Source of the DNA: a virus
DNA length: 37,833 bases
IMG/VR virus record: IMGVR_UViG_3300028597_000044
Coordinates: 1-37,833 of that record
Reading direction: 5' to 3' (one strand)
Shown: piece by piece, positions 7,827 through 16,076 of the stretch
Position numbering within the stretch: the stretch's first letter is position 1
How the letters are laid out: each line of letters opens with the position of its first letter
Program-made: the position numbers and the translations under genes
Notes under the pieces: model-generated
Told to the model about the DNA's origin: nothing
The model's input: only the letters and a program-made list of their open reading frames with translations
Database searches by the model: none

Positions 7827-8539
7827 CGGGCATTATCCGTGTAGATGTTGTAGGCGCCACCATTGCCGGCGAGGTTGTCGGGCATGTAGAGCTTGCCAAT
7901 CTGCATGTTTGCGGCGCGCAGAGTTGCCATGGTTGCTGCAGCAAGCTGCGGAAGGCCTTGCGGCATCGGGATCTGGTAGAAGATGCATAGCCGGCCGGCC
8001 AGGTTGTACATGATTGCTTCATCGTATTCGGCGGGCATCAGGATGTTGTCGAACGCCGTCGCCGTCGATGGCAGATCTGCAAGGCACTGGATGTGCACTT
8101 CGTAGGAGCTGTCGGGCACTGGCCAGACGTGCAAAACCCCCAGCGGATACTGAGGGTCGTAGTAGACCAGGCTTGGAATCGAGCCCATGGCCTTTGGTGA
8201 AACCTTGCCCCAATCGGTCTGTGACATCAACAGGTCAAGCGGGAAGTCAACTTGCAGGCCTGGGTTGTTCAGCTGCCGGCAGTAGGCGCCAATCAGCTTC
8301 GATGGCCGAGGGGTATTGAAGTTGCCACCGACACCAACCGTGTAGGTCTGGGCGCCCGTGCCAACGCAGGGCACATCGAGCAGCTGGAACACGATGTTTC
8401 GCATCCGCGACCATTGCGCCAGCATCATGTTGTAGAGCTTGAAGCAGTCGGCTAGGTCTTCGGCCGTGGCCGTTTGGCCAACCCCGAGAACGCCCGCCTG
8501 TTTCAGCGCTAGGTTGATCAGTTCGACGGGCGTTGTCAT
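7823..8539 (-). CDS. P22 gp4-like tail accessory factor, 238 aa
   Basis: The N-terminal helices (VELINLALKQAGVLG, then LYNMMLAQWSRM) match the pattern of head-completion proteins of the P22 gp4 type, which bind under the portal after packaging. It lies immediately before the gp10-like gene with a four-base overlap, exactly as 4-10 in P22. At 238 residues it is longer than P22 gp4 (166), the extra length lying in a central beta-rich section (YYDPQYPLGVLHVWPVP). P22 gp4 has been reported to have peptidoglycan hydrolase activity; I cannot see a catalytic motif here. Confidence 0.85.
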   Translation of the reverse strand: MTTPVELINLALKQAGVLGVGQTATAEDLADCFKLYNMMLAQWSRMRNIVFQLLDVPCVGTGAQTYTVGVGGNFNTPRPSKLIGAYCRQLNNPGLQVDFPLDLLMSQTDWGKVSPKAMGSIPSLVYYDPQYPLGVLHVWPVPDSSYEVHIQCLADLPSTATAFDNILMPAEYDEAIMYNLAGRLCIFYQIPMPQGLPQLAAATMATLRAANMQIGKLYMPDNLAGNGGAYNIYTDNAR

Positions 8540-8560
8540 CCCGGTTACTCCATGGGTGCG

Positions 8561-8875
8561 TTACTCGGTTTTGCCTTCAGCGGCCTTGCGGTCGCGCTCT
8601 TCCTGGATCAGCGCGAGCAGCTTGTCGGCGCCCAGGCGGTGATGCGGGTTCAGACCCATCGATCGGGCAAGTTCCAGAAGGCCAAGCCGCTCTTCTTCGG
8701 TGATCTCGTCGCCGCCTTCGCCGGCCGATGGCTTGGCTTTTTTGTCTTCGGAACGCTCTTTGGCTTCAGCTGGCGTGTCGTACCAGTCATCGCCGAGTGC
8801 GTCTTCGGCTTCCTGGCTGTCAACCACCTGCGATGGCAGGGATGCGTGATATTTCCACTTTGGATGCGTGTGCAT
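8561..8875 (-). CDS. Small acidic head-region protein, 104 aa, function unknown
   Basis: This is a charged, mostly helical, acidic protein (EEERLGLLELARSMGL, then LIQEERDRKAAEG) located between the coat and gp4-like genes. The start MHTHPKWKYH is the first ATG after the coat stop. The C-terminal 45 residues could fold as a small helical domain of the kind seen in head-tail joining or head-stabilising proteins; the middle is low complexity and probably disordered. There is no counterpart in the P22 order. It is co-transcribed with the virion genes, and a structural or assembly role is likely but unproven. Confidence 0.72.
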   Translation of the reverse strand: MHTHPKWKYHASLPSQVVDSQEAEDALGDDWYDTPAEAKERSEDKKAKPSAGEGGDEITEEERLGLLELARSMGLNPHHRLGADKLLALIQEERDRKAAEGKTE

Positions 8876-8926
8876 GGTCTTGCTCCGTAGAAAGAGGTAG
8901 GCCCCATCGCTGGGGCCTTGGTTGGA

Positions 8927-10150
8927 TCAGAGGACGTCGGCGATGCCGGTGCCCCATTCTGGGCGGATGGTGGCATAGCCGTAGAGGATATCGAGACGAC
9001 TGATGAACACGTCGTTGGTGATATCGAAGCCGCGCAGGAAGCGCATCGAGATGCCGTCGTAGGTTTCACGACCGGCCATGTCCATGTTCTTCGGCAGCGG
9101 CAGGTCGGCAGTTGCCATGGTGACAGCCATCGGGTCCATGATGAAGTTCTTGCGGAACGTCACGCCGGCACCGCCCACCAGGGTAATCAGCGCGCCGTTG
9201 GCTGGCGATGCGGTCACGGTGCCGTATGCCACGTTGCCGACGGTGATGGCTGGGTAGATCGGGATCGAGGTGGCTGCCGCCGAGACGTTGGCCGTTACAA
9301 CGAACTGACGCAGCTCGCCGGTTGACTGCTTGGTAACCGGGTTCACGCCGAACACGCCAGCAATGACGATGATGTCGCCCTTGTTGAACGTGCCGGTGAT
9401 CGCCGCGACAGTCAGGGTCGAACCGGTTTGGCCGGCACCAGCCACAGCGCCAGCGGTATAGGAGCCGTTGGTGTGCTTCAGCACGGTCTGATCCATGCCC
9501 CAGTCCAGACCCAGGGTGTTCATCCCCATCTCGCCTGACTTGTACTGATCGCCGATCTTCTGCTGGTTATTGAACAGGCCCGCCAGGGAGCCCACGGTGC
9601 GAGCCTGGGTGCGCGGATCTAGGATGGCTTTACGCATGCCCTTGGAGTTGACACGCGGCGTGCTGGTCATATCCAGCATGGCGCCGCCATCGAGCCATGC
9701 GCCGGCATCAGGCGTTGCAATGGTGCCGGTGCTGTCAGCGGTGTTGCGACCCTTGAAGCTCAGGTTGCTGAAGCTTTCCACGCTCTGCATGACATCGACA
9801 GCCACGCCGCCCGCCAGGGCGTTCACCGCCGGCAGAATGTAGCGATTGCTGAAGTCGTCCATCGAGAGTGCCAGCTCGGCGGAGTTGAAGCCCAGATCGA
9901 CACCCTTCTGGGACGAAACGGTCAAAGGAACTTGACGTTCGTTGGTGTCTTGTGGAACCGCCACGCGGCCGGAGCGAACGGTGTAATCGTTCGGCAGGCG
10001 GATACGCAGGGTGTCACCGATCTTGGCGCCTTCACGGGCGAACTGATCGTCGTACTGGGTATCGATGTTGCGCAGAAACAGGTTGGTGTTTTTGAACAGT
10101 CGCAGAGCCTCGCGAGTGATCATCGACGCCGTCAAGAATGTGTTAGCCAT
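8927..10150 (-). CDS. Major capsid (coat) protein, P22 gp5 family, 407 aa
   Basis: The N-terminus (MANTFLTASMITREALRLFKN) and the segment GDTLRIRLPNDYTVRSGR are diagnostic of the P22 coat family, an HK97 fold. Residues about 225-330 are a Gly/Thr/Val-rich beta region (GSTLTVAAITGTFNKGD to ANGALITLVG) that matches the position and character of the inserted I-domain, which in P22 controls folding and capsid size. At 407 residues it is slightly shorter than P22 gp5 (430). It follows the scaffold gene and has a GGAAG ribosome-binding site. It forms the icosahedral shell assembled on the scaffold. Confidence 0.95.
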   Translation of the reverse strand: MANTFLTASMITREALRLFKNTNLFLRNIDTQYDDQFAREGAKIGDTLRIRLPNDYTVRSGRVAVPQDTNERQVPLTVSSQKGVDLGFNSAELALSMDDFSNRYILPAVNALAGGVAVDVMQSVESFSNLSFKGRNTADSTGTIATPDAGAWLDGGAMLDMTSTPRVNSKGMRKAILDPRTQARTVGSLAGLFNNQQKIGDQYKSGEMGMNTLGLDWGMDQTVLKHTNGSYTAGAVAGAGQTGSTLTVAAITGTFNKGDIIVIAGVFGVNPVTKQSTGELRQFVVTANVSAAATSIPIYPAITVGNVAYGTVTASPANGALITLVGGAGVTFRKNFIMDPMAVTMATADLPLPKNMDMAGRETYDGISMRFLRGFDITNDVFISRLDILYGYATIRPEWGTGIADVL

Positions 10151-10165
10151 GATTTTTCACTTCCT

Positions 10166-10939
10166 TCAGAAACGAGTTTTGGCGGTTTTCTCTCGCCATT
10201 TCACCCATTCTTCCATCGACATTTTGCTTGGATCGGCTTCCGCCGAAACGTTGCTGTCGACTGGCGTAATGGGCGCCGGTGCTTTCGACACAGCTTTTGC
10301 TGCTGGCTGGGCAGCTTTGAGCGCAAGACGCTCCAGCTCCCGGCCTTGTTGTACTGCTGGCAGAGACAGAATGCGCGCGGCCTCTTCCGGGTTCTTGCCC
10401 AGGGTATAAATCACCCGGTGGGCATCATCCATGCCGAGAAGCGCAGAAACCTGGTCGTTACTGATCCCCAAGGCATCGAGTGTTTGCACGGCTGCGCCCC
10501 AGTCCGGGTACTCCGTTTCCCCGACCGTTGCGACGGACTTCCCACGCGCCTGGATTTGCTCCTGCTGTGCCTTCTGCGTGGCCCGCTGCTCAACCAATGC
10601 TTCGATGTCTTGGGGATCTTGAACCGGCACCTGCTTCAATGCCGGATCAACACCAGATTCCTTGCTCATCTGCTCTACCAATGCGCGATAGCGAGCGGCC
10701 TCTCCTGATGCCTCGTTCGCTTTGCGTTCCGCATCGTGTCGCTGACGGGTAAGTTCGCCGATCCGCTTGAGTGCCCAGCCGTTGGGATCCTTCCCTTCCT
10801 GCTGCTGGCTGGCCTGCTCTTGCGATTCTGCCTCTTGCCCGTTTTCGCTGGCGGACGATTCCGGCGATTGGTTAACGTCCAGCTGCGTCGCTTCGCCATC
10901 TGCCTGGCTGGTGGACTGCACCGTTGTTTCTTCGGTCAT
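10166..10939 (-). CDS. Scaffolding protein, 257 aa
   Basis: The product is Gln/Glu/Ala-rich and largely helical, with a disordered acidic N-terminus (about 1-55), a coiled-coil segment (about 60-95) and a basic C-terminal helix (EEWVKWREKTAKTR) that would contact the coat, as in P22 gp8 (303 residues). It lies directly upstream of the coat gene, as in P22. I chose the ATG at 10939; a TTG at 10954 would add five residues but has no better ribosome-binding site. Scaffolds direct procapsid assembly and exit before packaging. A small hairpin (TCAGG/CCTGA) lies in the upstream gap at 10963-10978. Confidence 0.85.
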   Translation of the reverse strand: MTEETTVQSTSQADGEATQLDVNQSPESSASENGQEAESQEQASQQQEGKDPNGWALKRIGELTRQRHDAERKANEASGEAARYRALVEQMSKESGVDPALKQVPVQDPQDIEALVEQRATQKAQQEQIQARGKSVATVGETEYPDWGAAVQTLDALGISNDQVSALLGMDDAHRVIYTLGKNPEEAARILSLPAVQQGRELERLALKAAQPAAKAVSKAPAPITPVDSNVSAEADPSKMSMEEWVKWREKTAKTRF

Positions 10940-11035
10940 GGCCTTGTATTCCAAGTGAGAGCATCAGGAAACCGCCTGAAGTCGGTATGCCGTTATTCTG
11001 TACCAAAAATCAACAGTCGTCATTTATTCGTGCGT

Positions 11036-11338
11036 TTACCGCAAATACTTGACTTGGTAAACACCGGCCAGCGGAGTCAGTGCGCCGGCGGTTGCGTTGA
11101 CGAAAGTGATCGCCAGGGTATTCAGCGCACTGCAGCGAGCCACCAGCGGCGAAACGCCGGCGGTGATACCTGGAGGACTGACATCCACGAAATCACCGAC
11201 CTGCAGGCCGGGCACGGTAAAGGTCTGCTCAGCGGCAGTGTTGGCTGCGACGGAAACCGGGGTGAGTGAGATGGAAAGCTTTTCGATCTTCGAAAGCGTT
11301 TCCGAAGCGAGGTTGGAGACACCGGTATAAGTTGCCAT
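11036..11338 (-). CDS. Small beta-rich head protein, 100 aa
   Basis: The sequence has the look of small phage beta-barrel proteins: VSVAANTAAEQTFTVPGLQVGDFVDVSPPG, then TLAITFVNATAGALTPLAGVYQV. Similar proteins occur near head genes of many tailed phages and are often found in virions as decoration or head proteins. It sits between portal and scaffold, where P22 has nothing comparable. The start MATYTGVSNL is preceded by GGAG about eight bases upstream. No membrane segment is present. A virion role is likely; the exact function is unknown. Confidence 0.78.
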   Translation of the reverse strand: MATYTGVSNLASETLSKIEKLSISLTPVSVAANTAAEQTFTVPGLQVGDFVDVSPPGITAGVSPLVARCSALNTLAITFVNATAGALTPLAGVYQVKYLR

Positions 11339-11350
11339 TTTGAAGCTCCT

Positions 11351-13510
11351 TTACATGAGTGGTTGTTGCGGTGCCATGCCTTGCGACATGTCTGGTTGCA
11401 TTGCGGGTTGCATGCTCGGTGGTGGCAGCGTCAGCGCATCATTGGATGGCTGTGCGTCAATCGGGGTCGGCTGGCTGGCGGCAGCGATCATGGTTTGGGC
11501 CTCGATGATCCCGATATCCGGCAGTGCGCCTGTGTTCTCGATGTGGGTCAGGAGCTTGTCGAGACGGTCGGTCATAGCCTGGTAGGACTTGACTTCGGTT
11601 TGCTTCTGCTTGTCCTCGATTTCCTTTTCCTTGGTGGCCGACAGATCCATTGCCGACGCCAGCTGCGCCTGAAGGTTCTTGATCGTGTCCATGGCCTGCT
11701 GCAGCTCTGGGGATGGCCCCTCGCCGAGGATGTTCGCCGGAATCGACCGCTTGAAGCGCTCGGCCAGCTCGTCGGCCAGAGGGAAGTCAGCAGACAGCAT
11801 GTACAGATCACCTGCCAGACCAAGGAACGAGGGGTTCTGCGCAGCTAGGTCGGTCATTGCGGCAAATGCCTCTTCGCGCTTGGTGGCGTAGGATGGGCCA
11901 GTGTCTGCCACGACTTCATATTTGCCGGCACCCGGGTTGAAGATGCGCTCTACCCCCTCGCCGCCTGGCTTCTCCTGCTCGACCATGGCGCCCTGCTGTT
12001 GCGGGTCGATCTTCACGGTGTCGTCGCTGCCATCTTCCGCCAGGATGCGCACCACGCGCGGCGTGTCATACACCTTCGGGATGATGTCAATCAGGATCTT
12101 GCCGGTGTAGCGGATACCCGTGGCCAGGCCGTCGCGGAAGTGGGAGGTCGAGGTTTCGCCCTGTTTGGCTCGGCGCTTGATGGCTACGCCGGCGATCTCG
12201 TTGGATGGAGCGCCCATGAGCGCATCGTTCTGGCCGCTGGCCATCTTCATTTCTTCGGCCGCAATCTGCATGCCCTGCATGTAGCCGGCGCTCATTACCG
12301 GCGCTTCGGCGCGCTGCGGCGGTGGAATAGGGTTGCCATTCTGGTCCGTCGACTTGTACGGCAAAACCGCATGGTTCTCCGTGTTGGCCGTTTCCCAGAT
12401 GGTTTCGTAGCCTTCGATTGAGCGGTCATCGGCGATGTACGGGGTCTTGGTCTGAAGCGCGACGTGCTCAGTCGCCGAGCTGGACCAGTAGTTGTACATG
12501 CGCTGCGGGTCTTTGATGTTGCGCACGTGCCCCTTGCGGTCCAACTTCCCGTCAATGATGCACTCTTCGCCCACGATGCGAACGATAGGCACGGTTGTTC
12601 CAACCCAGTCGCTGCGCTCCACGATGGCGTCGCCGGCGATCTTGCACCACTTGATGGACGGGGTTTCGATTGGGCGACGCTGAATGCCCTTGTCGGCCAG
12701 CACCATTTCGGCCAGCTCTGGGTTCTGCTGCTCGAGCACGGACTTTCGAATGGTCGAGATCTGGACGCCGCCCACGCCATCAGGAACAGGCATCGCGATC
12801 AGCTCATCAGTGACATATTCGGTGTAGTAGTACTCGGCCACGCGCACGTTGTCCAGGTTGCACCAATCGTCTACATCGCCGATGGTTCCGCTACCGACTT
12901 TATCCTTGAATTTCGGGTACTTACGGTTGAATTCCTTGCGCGGAACGTCGTCATGGACGAAGCCCCATTTGGCGTCAGAGCCGTCAACTTCCTTGATGTT
13001 TGGGTCCAGGGTGACGCTCTGTGGGTTGCGAATTCGACGGATGAAGATCTCCTGATCAAACGAATCCTCATCGGCGTACTCGGTGACTACACGCCAGTAG
13101 CCGATGCCCGTCCAGACCTGGAACTCGGTGGCGGTCTTGTATGCGTCTGCAGCGTTGGACTGGTACTGAATGTGCCGAGCCATGCCTTCATAGACCTGGG
13201 CGCTGTCGTATGATGCTTCGCCGCCCACGGCGCGAATCTTGATCGCCGGAAGGCTTTCCTTGATGTCGTTGATGATCATCAGGCACTGCTGGCGGGTCTT
13301 GTTGATCGTCAGACACGGCTTGCGGTCGCTCTGGCGCGAGTTGCGCAGCGTGTCAGGCCACTGATAGCCGTTGTCTGGGTCGGCGCGCACAAACTTCAGA
13401 TCATCCGTGAACAGGTTGTTGAATTCCCCCTCCCATTCCCTGCCCATCTTGAAGCGTTCTTTCGCCTCGCGGATCAAGTCTTCGTCTTTTTTCTGGCTTG
13501 TGCTCGACAT
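11351..13510 (-). CDS. Portal protein, P22 gp1 type, 719 aa
   Basis: The length (719; P22 portal is 725) and the segments KKDEDLIREAKERFKMG, NGYQWPD, RPCLTINK-like RKPCLTINKTRQQ and WTGIGYWRV are typical of the P22-type portal family. The middle carries GLTIGIR-like wing and stem regions, and the last 120 residues (about 590-690) are a helical, Gln/Met-rich barrel tail. Twelve copies form the channel at one capsid vertex through which DNA is packaged by terminase and later ejected. It lies immediately after TerL. The long C-terminal helix suggests a P22-like internal barrel, which senses headful completion. Confidence 0.95.
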   Translation of the reverse strand: MSSTSQKKDEDLIREAKERFKMGREWEGEFNNLFTDDLKFVRADPDNGYQWPDTLRNSRQSDRKPCLTINKTRQQCLMIINDIKESLPAIKIRAVGGEASYDSAQVYEGMARHIQYQSNAADAYKTATEFQVWTGIGYWRVVTEYADEDSFDQEIFIRRIRNPQSVTLDPNIKEVDGSDAKWGFVHDDVPRKEFNRKYPKFKDKVGSGTIGDVDDWCNLDNVRVAEYYYTEYVTDELIAMPVPDGVGGVQISTIRKSVLEQQNPELAEMVLADKGIQRRPIETPSIKWCKIAGDAIVERSDWVGTTVPIVRIVGEECIIDGKLDRKGHVRNIKDPQRMYNYWSSSATEHVALQTKTPYIADDRSIEGYETIWETANTENHAVLPYKSTDQNGNPIPPPQRAEAPVMSAGYMQGMQIAAEEMKMASGQNDALMGAPSNEIAGVAIKRRAKQGETSTSHFRDGLATGIRYTGKILIDIIPKVYDTPRVVRILAEDGSDDTVKIDPQQQGAMVEQEKPGGEGVERIFNPGAGKYEVVADTGPSYATKREEAFAAMTDLAAQNPSFLGLAGDLYMLSADFPLADELAERFKRSIPANILGEGPSPELQQAMDTIKNLQAQLASAMDLSATKEKEIEDKQKQTEVKSYQAMTDRLDKLLTHIENTGALPDIGIIEAQTMIAAASQPTPIDAQPSNDALTLPPPSMQPAMQPDMSQGMAPQQPLM

Positions 13511-13511
13511 T

Positions 13512-14987
13512 TCAGTTCATCCAAGAAGTTGGGCCGGCTTGACGGCGCGGTGGGGCTTTCGGCGCGGCCTTCTTCTGGCCCACCTTGATTTTCTGAATTG
13601 CGAACCGTCGCATCATCAGGGCATAGCGCACAGCGGCAAGTATGTCATCTTTTACCTTGACAATTTTCCCGTTTTCGTCGCGGTGGTAGTTCATTTTCTC
13701 TTCAAAGAAGTCCGAAAGGTGGCTGAATACCTTCAATTTCCCCTTTTCGAAGAGAGAATACATCTCGACCAACCCAGCTTCCACGCCGTTTCCGCCGCCC
13801 TGCCAAGTGGCCTGATCGGCCAGCATTGACCAGCCGGCGCGTTGATAGGACGCTTTCTGCTCTTCACCGCTGCCTTTTTCGTGCTGGAGGCCGTCATGTG
13901 GCCAGGCGGTGGGCACACCTTCTGCCCAGCTTCGCACGGCGGCCCAAGCCACCTCAGGCAGCGTGCGCGACTTCTTCCATGCGTGAGTGACGTAGAGGCA
14001 GTCGTCGTCCTTGTCCCACGCGATCTGCACATGCGCCTGGGGGTGATCCCATCCAAAGTCCATGCCGTTGATGACGAACCAATGATCGGGAATGTCGAAG
14101 GCTTGGCACTTGATCTCGTTGTCGCCGATGTCGAAGATCAGGCCGGCACCGAGCAATGGCATGCCCTTCGAGCGCATGTCGCGCTGCCATTCTGGATAGA
14201 GGGCGAGCAGGTCGCGTTTGGTGCTGGCAGACAGGTGCGGGGCCTCGTCCCACGTCGCGCGCTGCATGTACTGCGCTTCGCTCTCTGGCTGGTCCATGAA
14301 CTGGACAACCAGGTCGGTACGGCCGTTCTCCGGGGTGAAGGTCAGGATGCCGCGCCCGCCGCGCCCCATGTCGCCGTTCGCGGTCCGCGTCATGACTTGT
14401 GGGAAGATCGCTTTGTCCTTCGGCTCTTCGTCGATGTGGAACCAGTCCACAACGTCGCCCATGATCGCGTGCTGGCCCTGACTGTATGACCAGAACTGGC
14501 AGATGGCAGTGCCACCTGACCGGTGAGCCACGCGGACTTCGCGCATGGCCTCCGATGTTCCGCCGGCAGCGATGTGACCGAGGATTCGATCCGCCGGCAC
14601 CAAGCCACCGGTGAACTTGCCGCCCACCAGGTTGCCGAACAGAACCTTCTGCAGCAGGTCGCGGGTCTTCTCCATCGAGAAGCCGAGCAACCACACCATC
14701 GGCGGCACTTCGAACTTGTGCCCGGGCCAGATATCTGGGTAGTCGCCGGTCAAATGGAATGCGTCGATAGTCAGGCCGGTACGGGTTTTCCCGACCTGGT
14801 TGGCAGCCATGAGCATGCAGGCTTTGTGGTTCGCCGTGGCGCGAATGAATCGGGTCTGCCAGGCGTAGAGGCTTTCGAATTGGACAAAGCAAAGCCGGCT
14901 GAGGCGCCGGCGTTCTTTCTCTTGGAGCAGCAGGAACAGCTTTTCCTTATCCGCCCTTTGTTCGTTCGGCAAGGCGCGCGATTTCAC
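13512..14987 (-). CDS. terL: Terminase large subunit, 491 aa
   Basis: This is the packaging motor ATPase and nuclease. Walker A is AANQVGKT (about 61-68) and Walker B is WFHIDEE, with Asp186 and Glu187. The RNase H-like nuclease domain begins with INGMDFGWD (catalytic Asp310) and has late acidic positions in KVKDDILAA. The GTG at 14987 is the only start that retains the N-terminal adaptor-like helices before Walker A; it overlaps the end of terS by about 40 bases. Together with a P22-type portal this implies headful packaging from a pac site, which in P22 lies in the terS gene. The fold is complete. Confidence 0.95.
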   Translation of the reverse strand: MKSRALPNEQRADKEKLFLLLQEKERRRLSRLCFVQFESLYAWQTRFIRATANHKACMLMAANQVGKTRTGLTIDAFHLTGDYPDIWPGHKFEVPPMVWLLGFSMEKTRDLLQKVLFGNLVGGKFTGGLVPADRILGHIAAGGTSEAMREVRVAHRSGGTAICQFWSYSQGQHAIMGDVVDWFHIDEEPKDKAIFPQVMTRTANGDMGRGGRGILTFTPENGRTDLVVQFMDQPESEAQYMQRATWDEAPHLSASTKRDLLALYPEWQRDMRSKGMPLLGAGLIFDIGDNEIKCQAFDIPDHWFVINGMDFGWDHPQAHVQIAWDKDDDCLYVTHAWKKSRTLPEVAWAAVRSWAEGVPTAWPHDGLQHEKGSGEEQKASYQRAGWSMLADQATWQGGGNGVEAGLVEMYSLFEKGKLKVFSHLSDFFEEKMNYHRDENGKIVKVKDDILAAVRYALMMRRFAIQKIKVGQKKAAPKAPPRRQAGPTSWMN

Positions 14988-15411
14988 GGTCGAGTTCTTC
15001 CGGTGTCAGTTGCGTGTAATTCATGTGGCCGGAATGGTCGATTTCCTGCCGGTCACGCCAGTTTGCTTTGTCGCGGTTTTTCAGGAAGAAGATGCAGGCG
15101 GTGGTGTCTGGGGCGTAGTGCTTGACGATCTCGGTCTTGACGATTTCGCCTTTCACAACCCGGATGTCCACCTCTGGATGGGAGTAGCCAGTCGCGCGCT
15201 TGTACAGGCTTTCGGCGACGGTTGCGTTGGCGAGCATCTTGCCAAGGCGCATCGCCTCGCGCACTTCAGGGTACCTGCGCACCCATTTCTCATAGGTAGA
15301 GTTCGCCACACCGAAGAAGTCAGCCAGCTCAACATTGGTCGCGCCCAGCAGGCAGAGCTTCCGGATCTGCTCGGGATATTCGGGCTTGTAGAGTGTCGGT
15401 GCGCCGGCCAT
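14947..15411 (-). CDS. terS: Terminase small subunit, 154 aa
   Basis: The N-terminal helix-turn-helix (IRKLCLLGATNVELADFFGVANSTYEKWVRRYPEVREAM, about 12-50) is characteristic of small terminase subunits that recognise the packaging site. A central helical oligomerisation region and an acidic C-terminus (PEELDREIARLAERTKG) follow; the latter would contact TerL. I chose the ATG at 15411 (MAGAPTLYK), two bases beyond the preceding stop, over a longer in-frame extension that has no ribosome-binding site. The gene overlaps terL. By analogy with P22 the pac site may lie inside this gene. Confidence 0.92.
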   Translation of the reverse strand: MAGAPTLYKPEYPEQIRKLCLLGATNVELADFFGVANSTYEKWVRRYPEVREAMRLGKMLANATVAESLYKRATGYSHPEVDIRVVKGEIVKTEIVKHYAPDTTACIFFLKNRDKANWRDRQEIDHSGHMNYTQLTPEELDREIARLAERTKGG

Positions 15412-15413
15412 GG

Positions 15414-15800
15414 TCAGACCCCCAAAAGCTTTTTCAACGCTTCGCCGGCCAGCGGGGCCAGTGATACCAGGGTGACAAGGCCGCCGCCCACCCAAACGAC
15501 GCCGCGGATGAATGACTGGTTCTTGGCCTGGTCCATCTGCAGCTTGTCGATCTCAGCCGATAGTGACCGCTCCAGTCCGTTGATCCCAGAGTCAAGCTTT
15601 GTGCCAATCCCTCTGGCGATTTCCTTTACCGCAACGACCTCGCCCTGGATCTGGGCGACATTGAATTCGAGCGTGCTCACACGGTGCGGAAGTCGCTCTT
15701 CTTCCAGACGTTGCAGTCTGTACTCGATGTTGCTACCCATCGACATGGAATCCATTTGATTTTGCCTCGCTTGTTCAGGGGTTTCGGTCTGGTCATTCAT
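15414..15800 (-). CDS. XhlA-like membrane protein: coiled coil plus C-terminal transmembrane segment, 128 aa
   Basis: A soluble coiled coil (about 30-95, with heptad stretches LQRLEEERLPHRVSTLE and SLSAEIDKLQMDQ) is followed by one strongly hydrophobic segment (GVVWVGGGLVTLVSLAPLAG, about 102-121) and a short basic tail (EALKKLLG). This is the layout of haemolysin XhlA-like phage proteins, which act with holins or in lysis timing. The start ATG at 15800 has a GGAGGGAG ribosome-binding site and overlaps the stop of the 52-residue gene. It lies directly before terS, far from the main lysis cassette in map terms. A lysis-related role is plausible but not proven. Confidence 0.75.
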   Translation of the reverse strand: MNDQTETPEQARQNQMDSMSMGSNIEYRLQRLEEERLPHRVSTLEFNVAQIQGEVVAVKEIARGIGTKLDSGINGLERSLSAEIDKLQMDQAKNQSFIRGVVWVGGGLVTLVSLAPLAGEALKKLLGV

Positions 15801-15951
15801 CACGCTCCCTCCGCACGGCTGGCGATGAATCATCAAGTCCTGGTTGGCCCAAGCCTACGCCTTGCGCTGAGCCGAGGTCGAGTTCTTCGCCATAGCGGCT
15901 GTCCTCGGCGGCCCACAATTCGATTTCCTGAACGGCGTCTGAAATTCCCAT
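15793..15951 (-). CDS. First gene of the late operon, 52-aa acidic protein, function unknown
   Basis: An ATG at 15951 preceded by AGGA (six-base spacing) opens a 53-codon frame starting MGISDAVQEIELWAAEDSRY. The product is acidic with a helical N-terminus and a Gly/Asp-rich tail. Its stop overlaps the start of the XhlA-like gene, which supports real, coupled translation. It starts 22 bases downstream of the second of two tandem terminators, so it is the first gene behind that barrier. I do not recognise a family. Confidence 0.7.
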   Translation of the reverse strand: MGISDAVQEIELWAAEDSRYGEELDLGSAQGVGLGQPGLDDSSPAVRRERDE

Positions 15952-15972
15952 CGCTAATCCTGTGTGCTGGTC

Positions 15973-15998
15973 GTAAAAAAGCCCGGTACGTTGCCGGG
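15973..15998 (-). terminator. Intrinsic terminator, proximal of a tandem pair, leftward
   Basis: Read leftward, AGCCCGG and CCGGGCT form a 7-bp GC-rich stem around a 7-base loop (CAACGTA), followed by six T residues. It lies immediately before the 52-aa gene that opens the late operon. Confidence 0.88.
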
Positions 15999-16043
15999 CT
16001 ATGGTGCTGGCAATCTGATTATGCCTGATGGTAGTCCAGAAAT

Positions 16044-16076
16044 GAAAAAGCCCGGTGCTGGGGAGCGACCGGGCTT
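16044..16076 (-). terminator. Intrinsic terminator, distal of a tandem pair, leftward
   Basis: Read leftward, AAGCCCGGT pairs with ACCGGGCTT (9 bp) around an 11-base loop, followed by TTTTT. Its stem core is nearly the same as that of the second terminator 70 bases on. Together they should stop transcription from the replication/tRNA region before the late genes. Confidence 0.88.

Noticed and set aside
13842-14489. Long + strand open frames opposite the terminase large-subunit gene
   Set aside because: They lie entirely antisense to a gene with clear ATPase and nuclease motifs and show no domain-like composition.
15412-15495. Longer N-terminus for the small terminase
   Set aside because: The extension overlaps the XhlA-like gene and has no ribosome-binding site; ATG 15411 gives the normal length.
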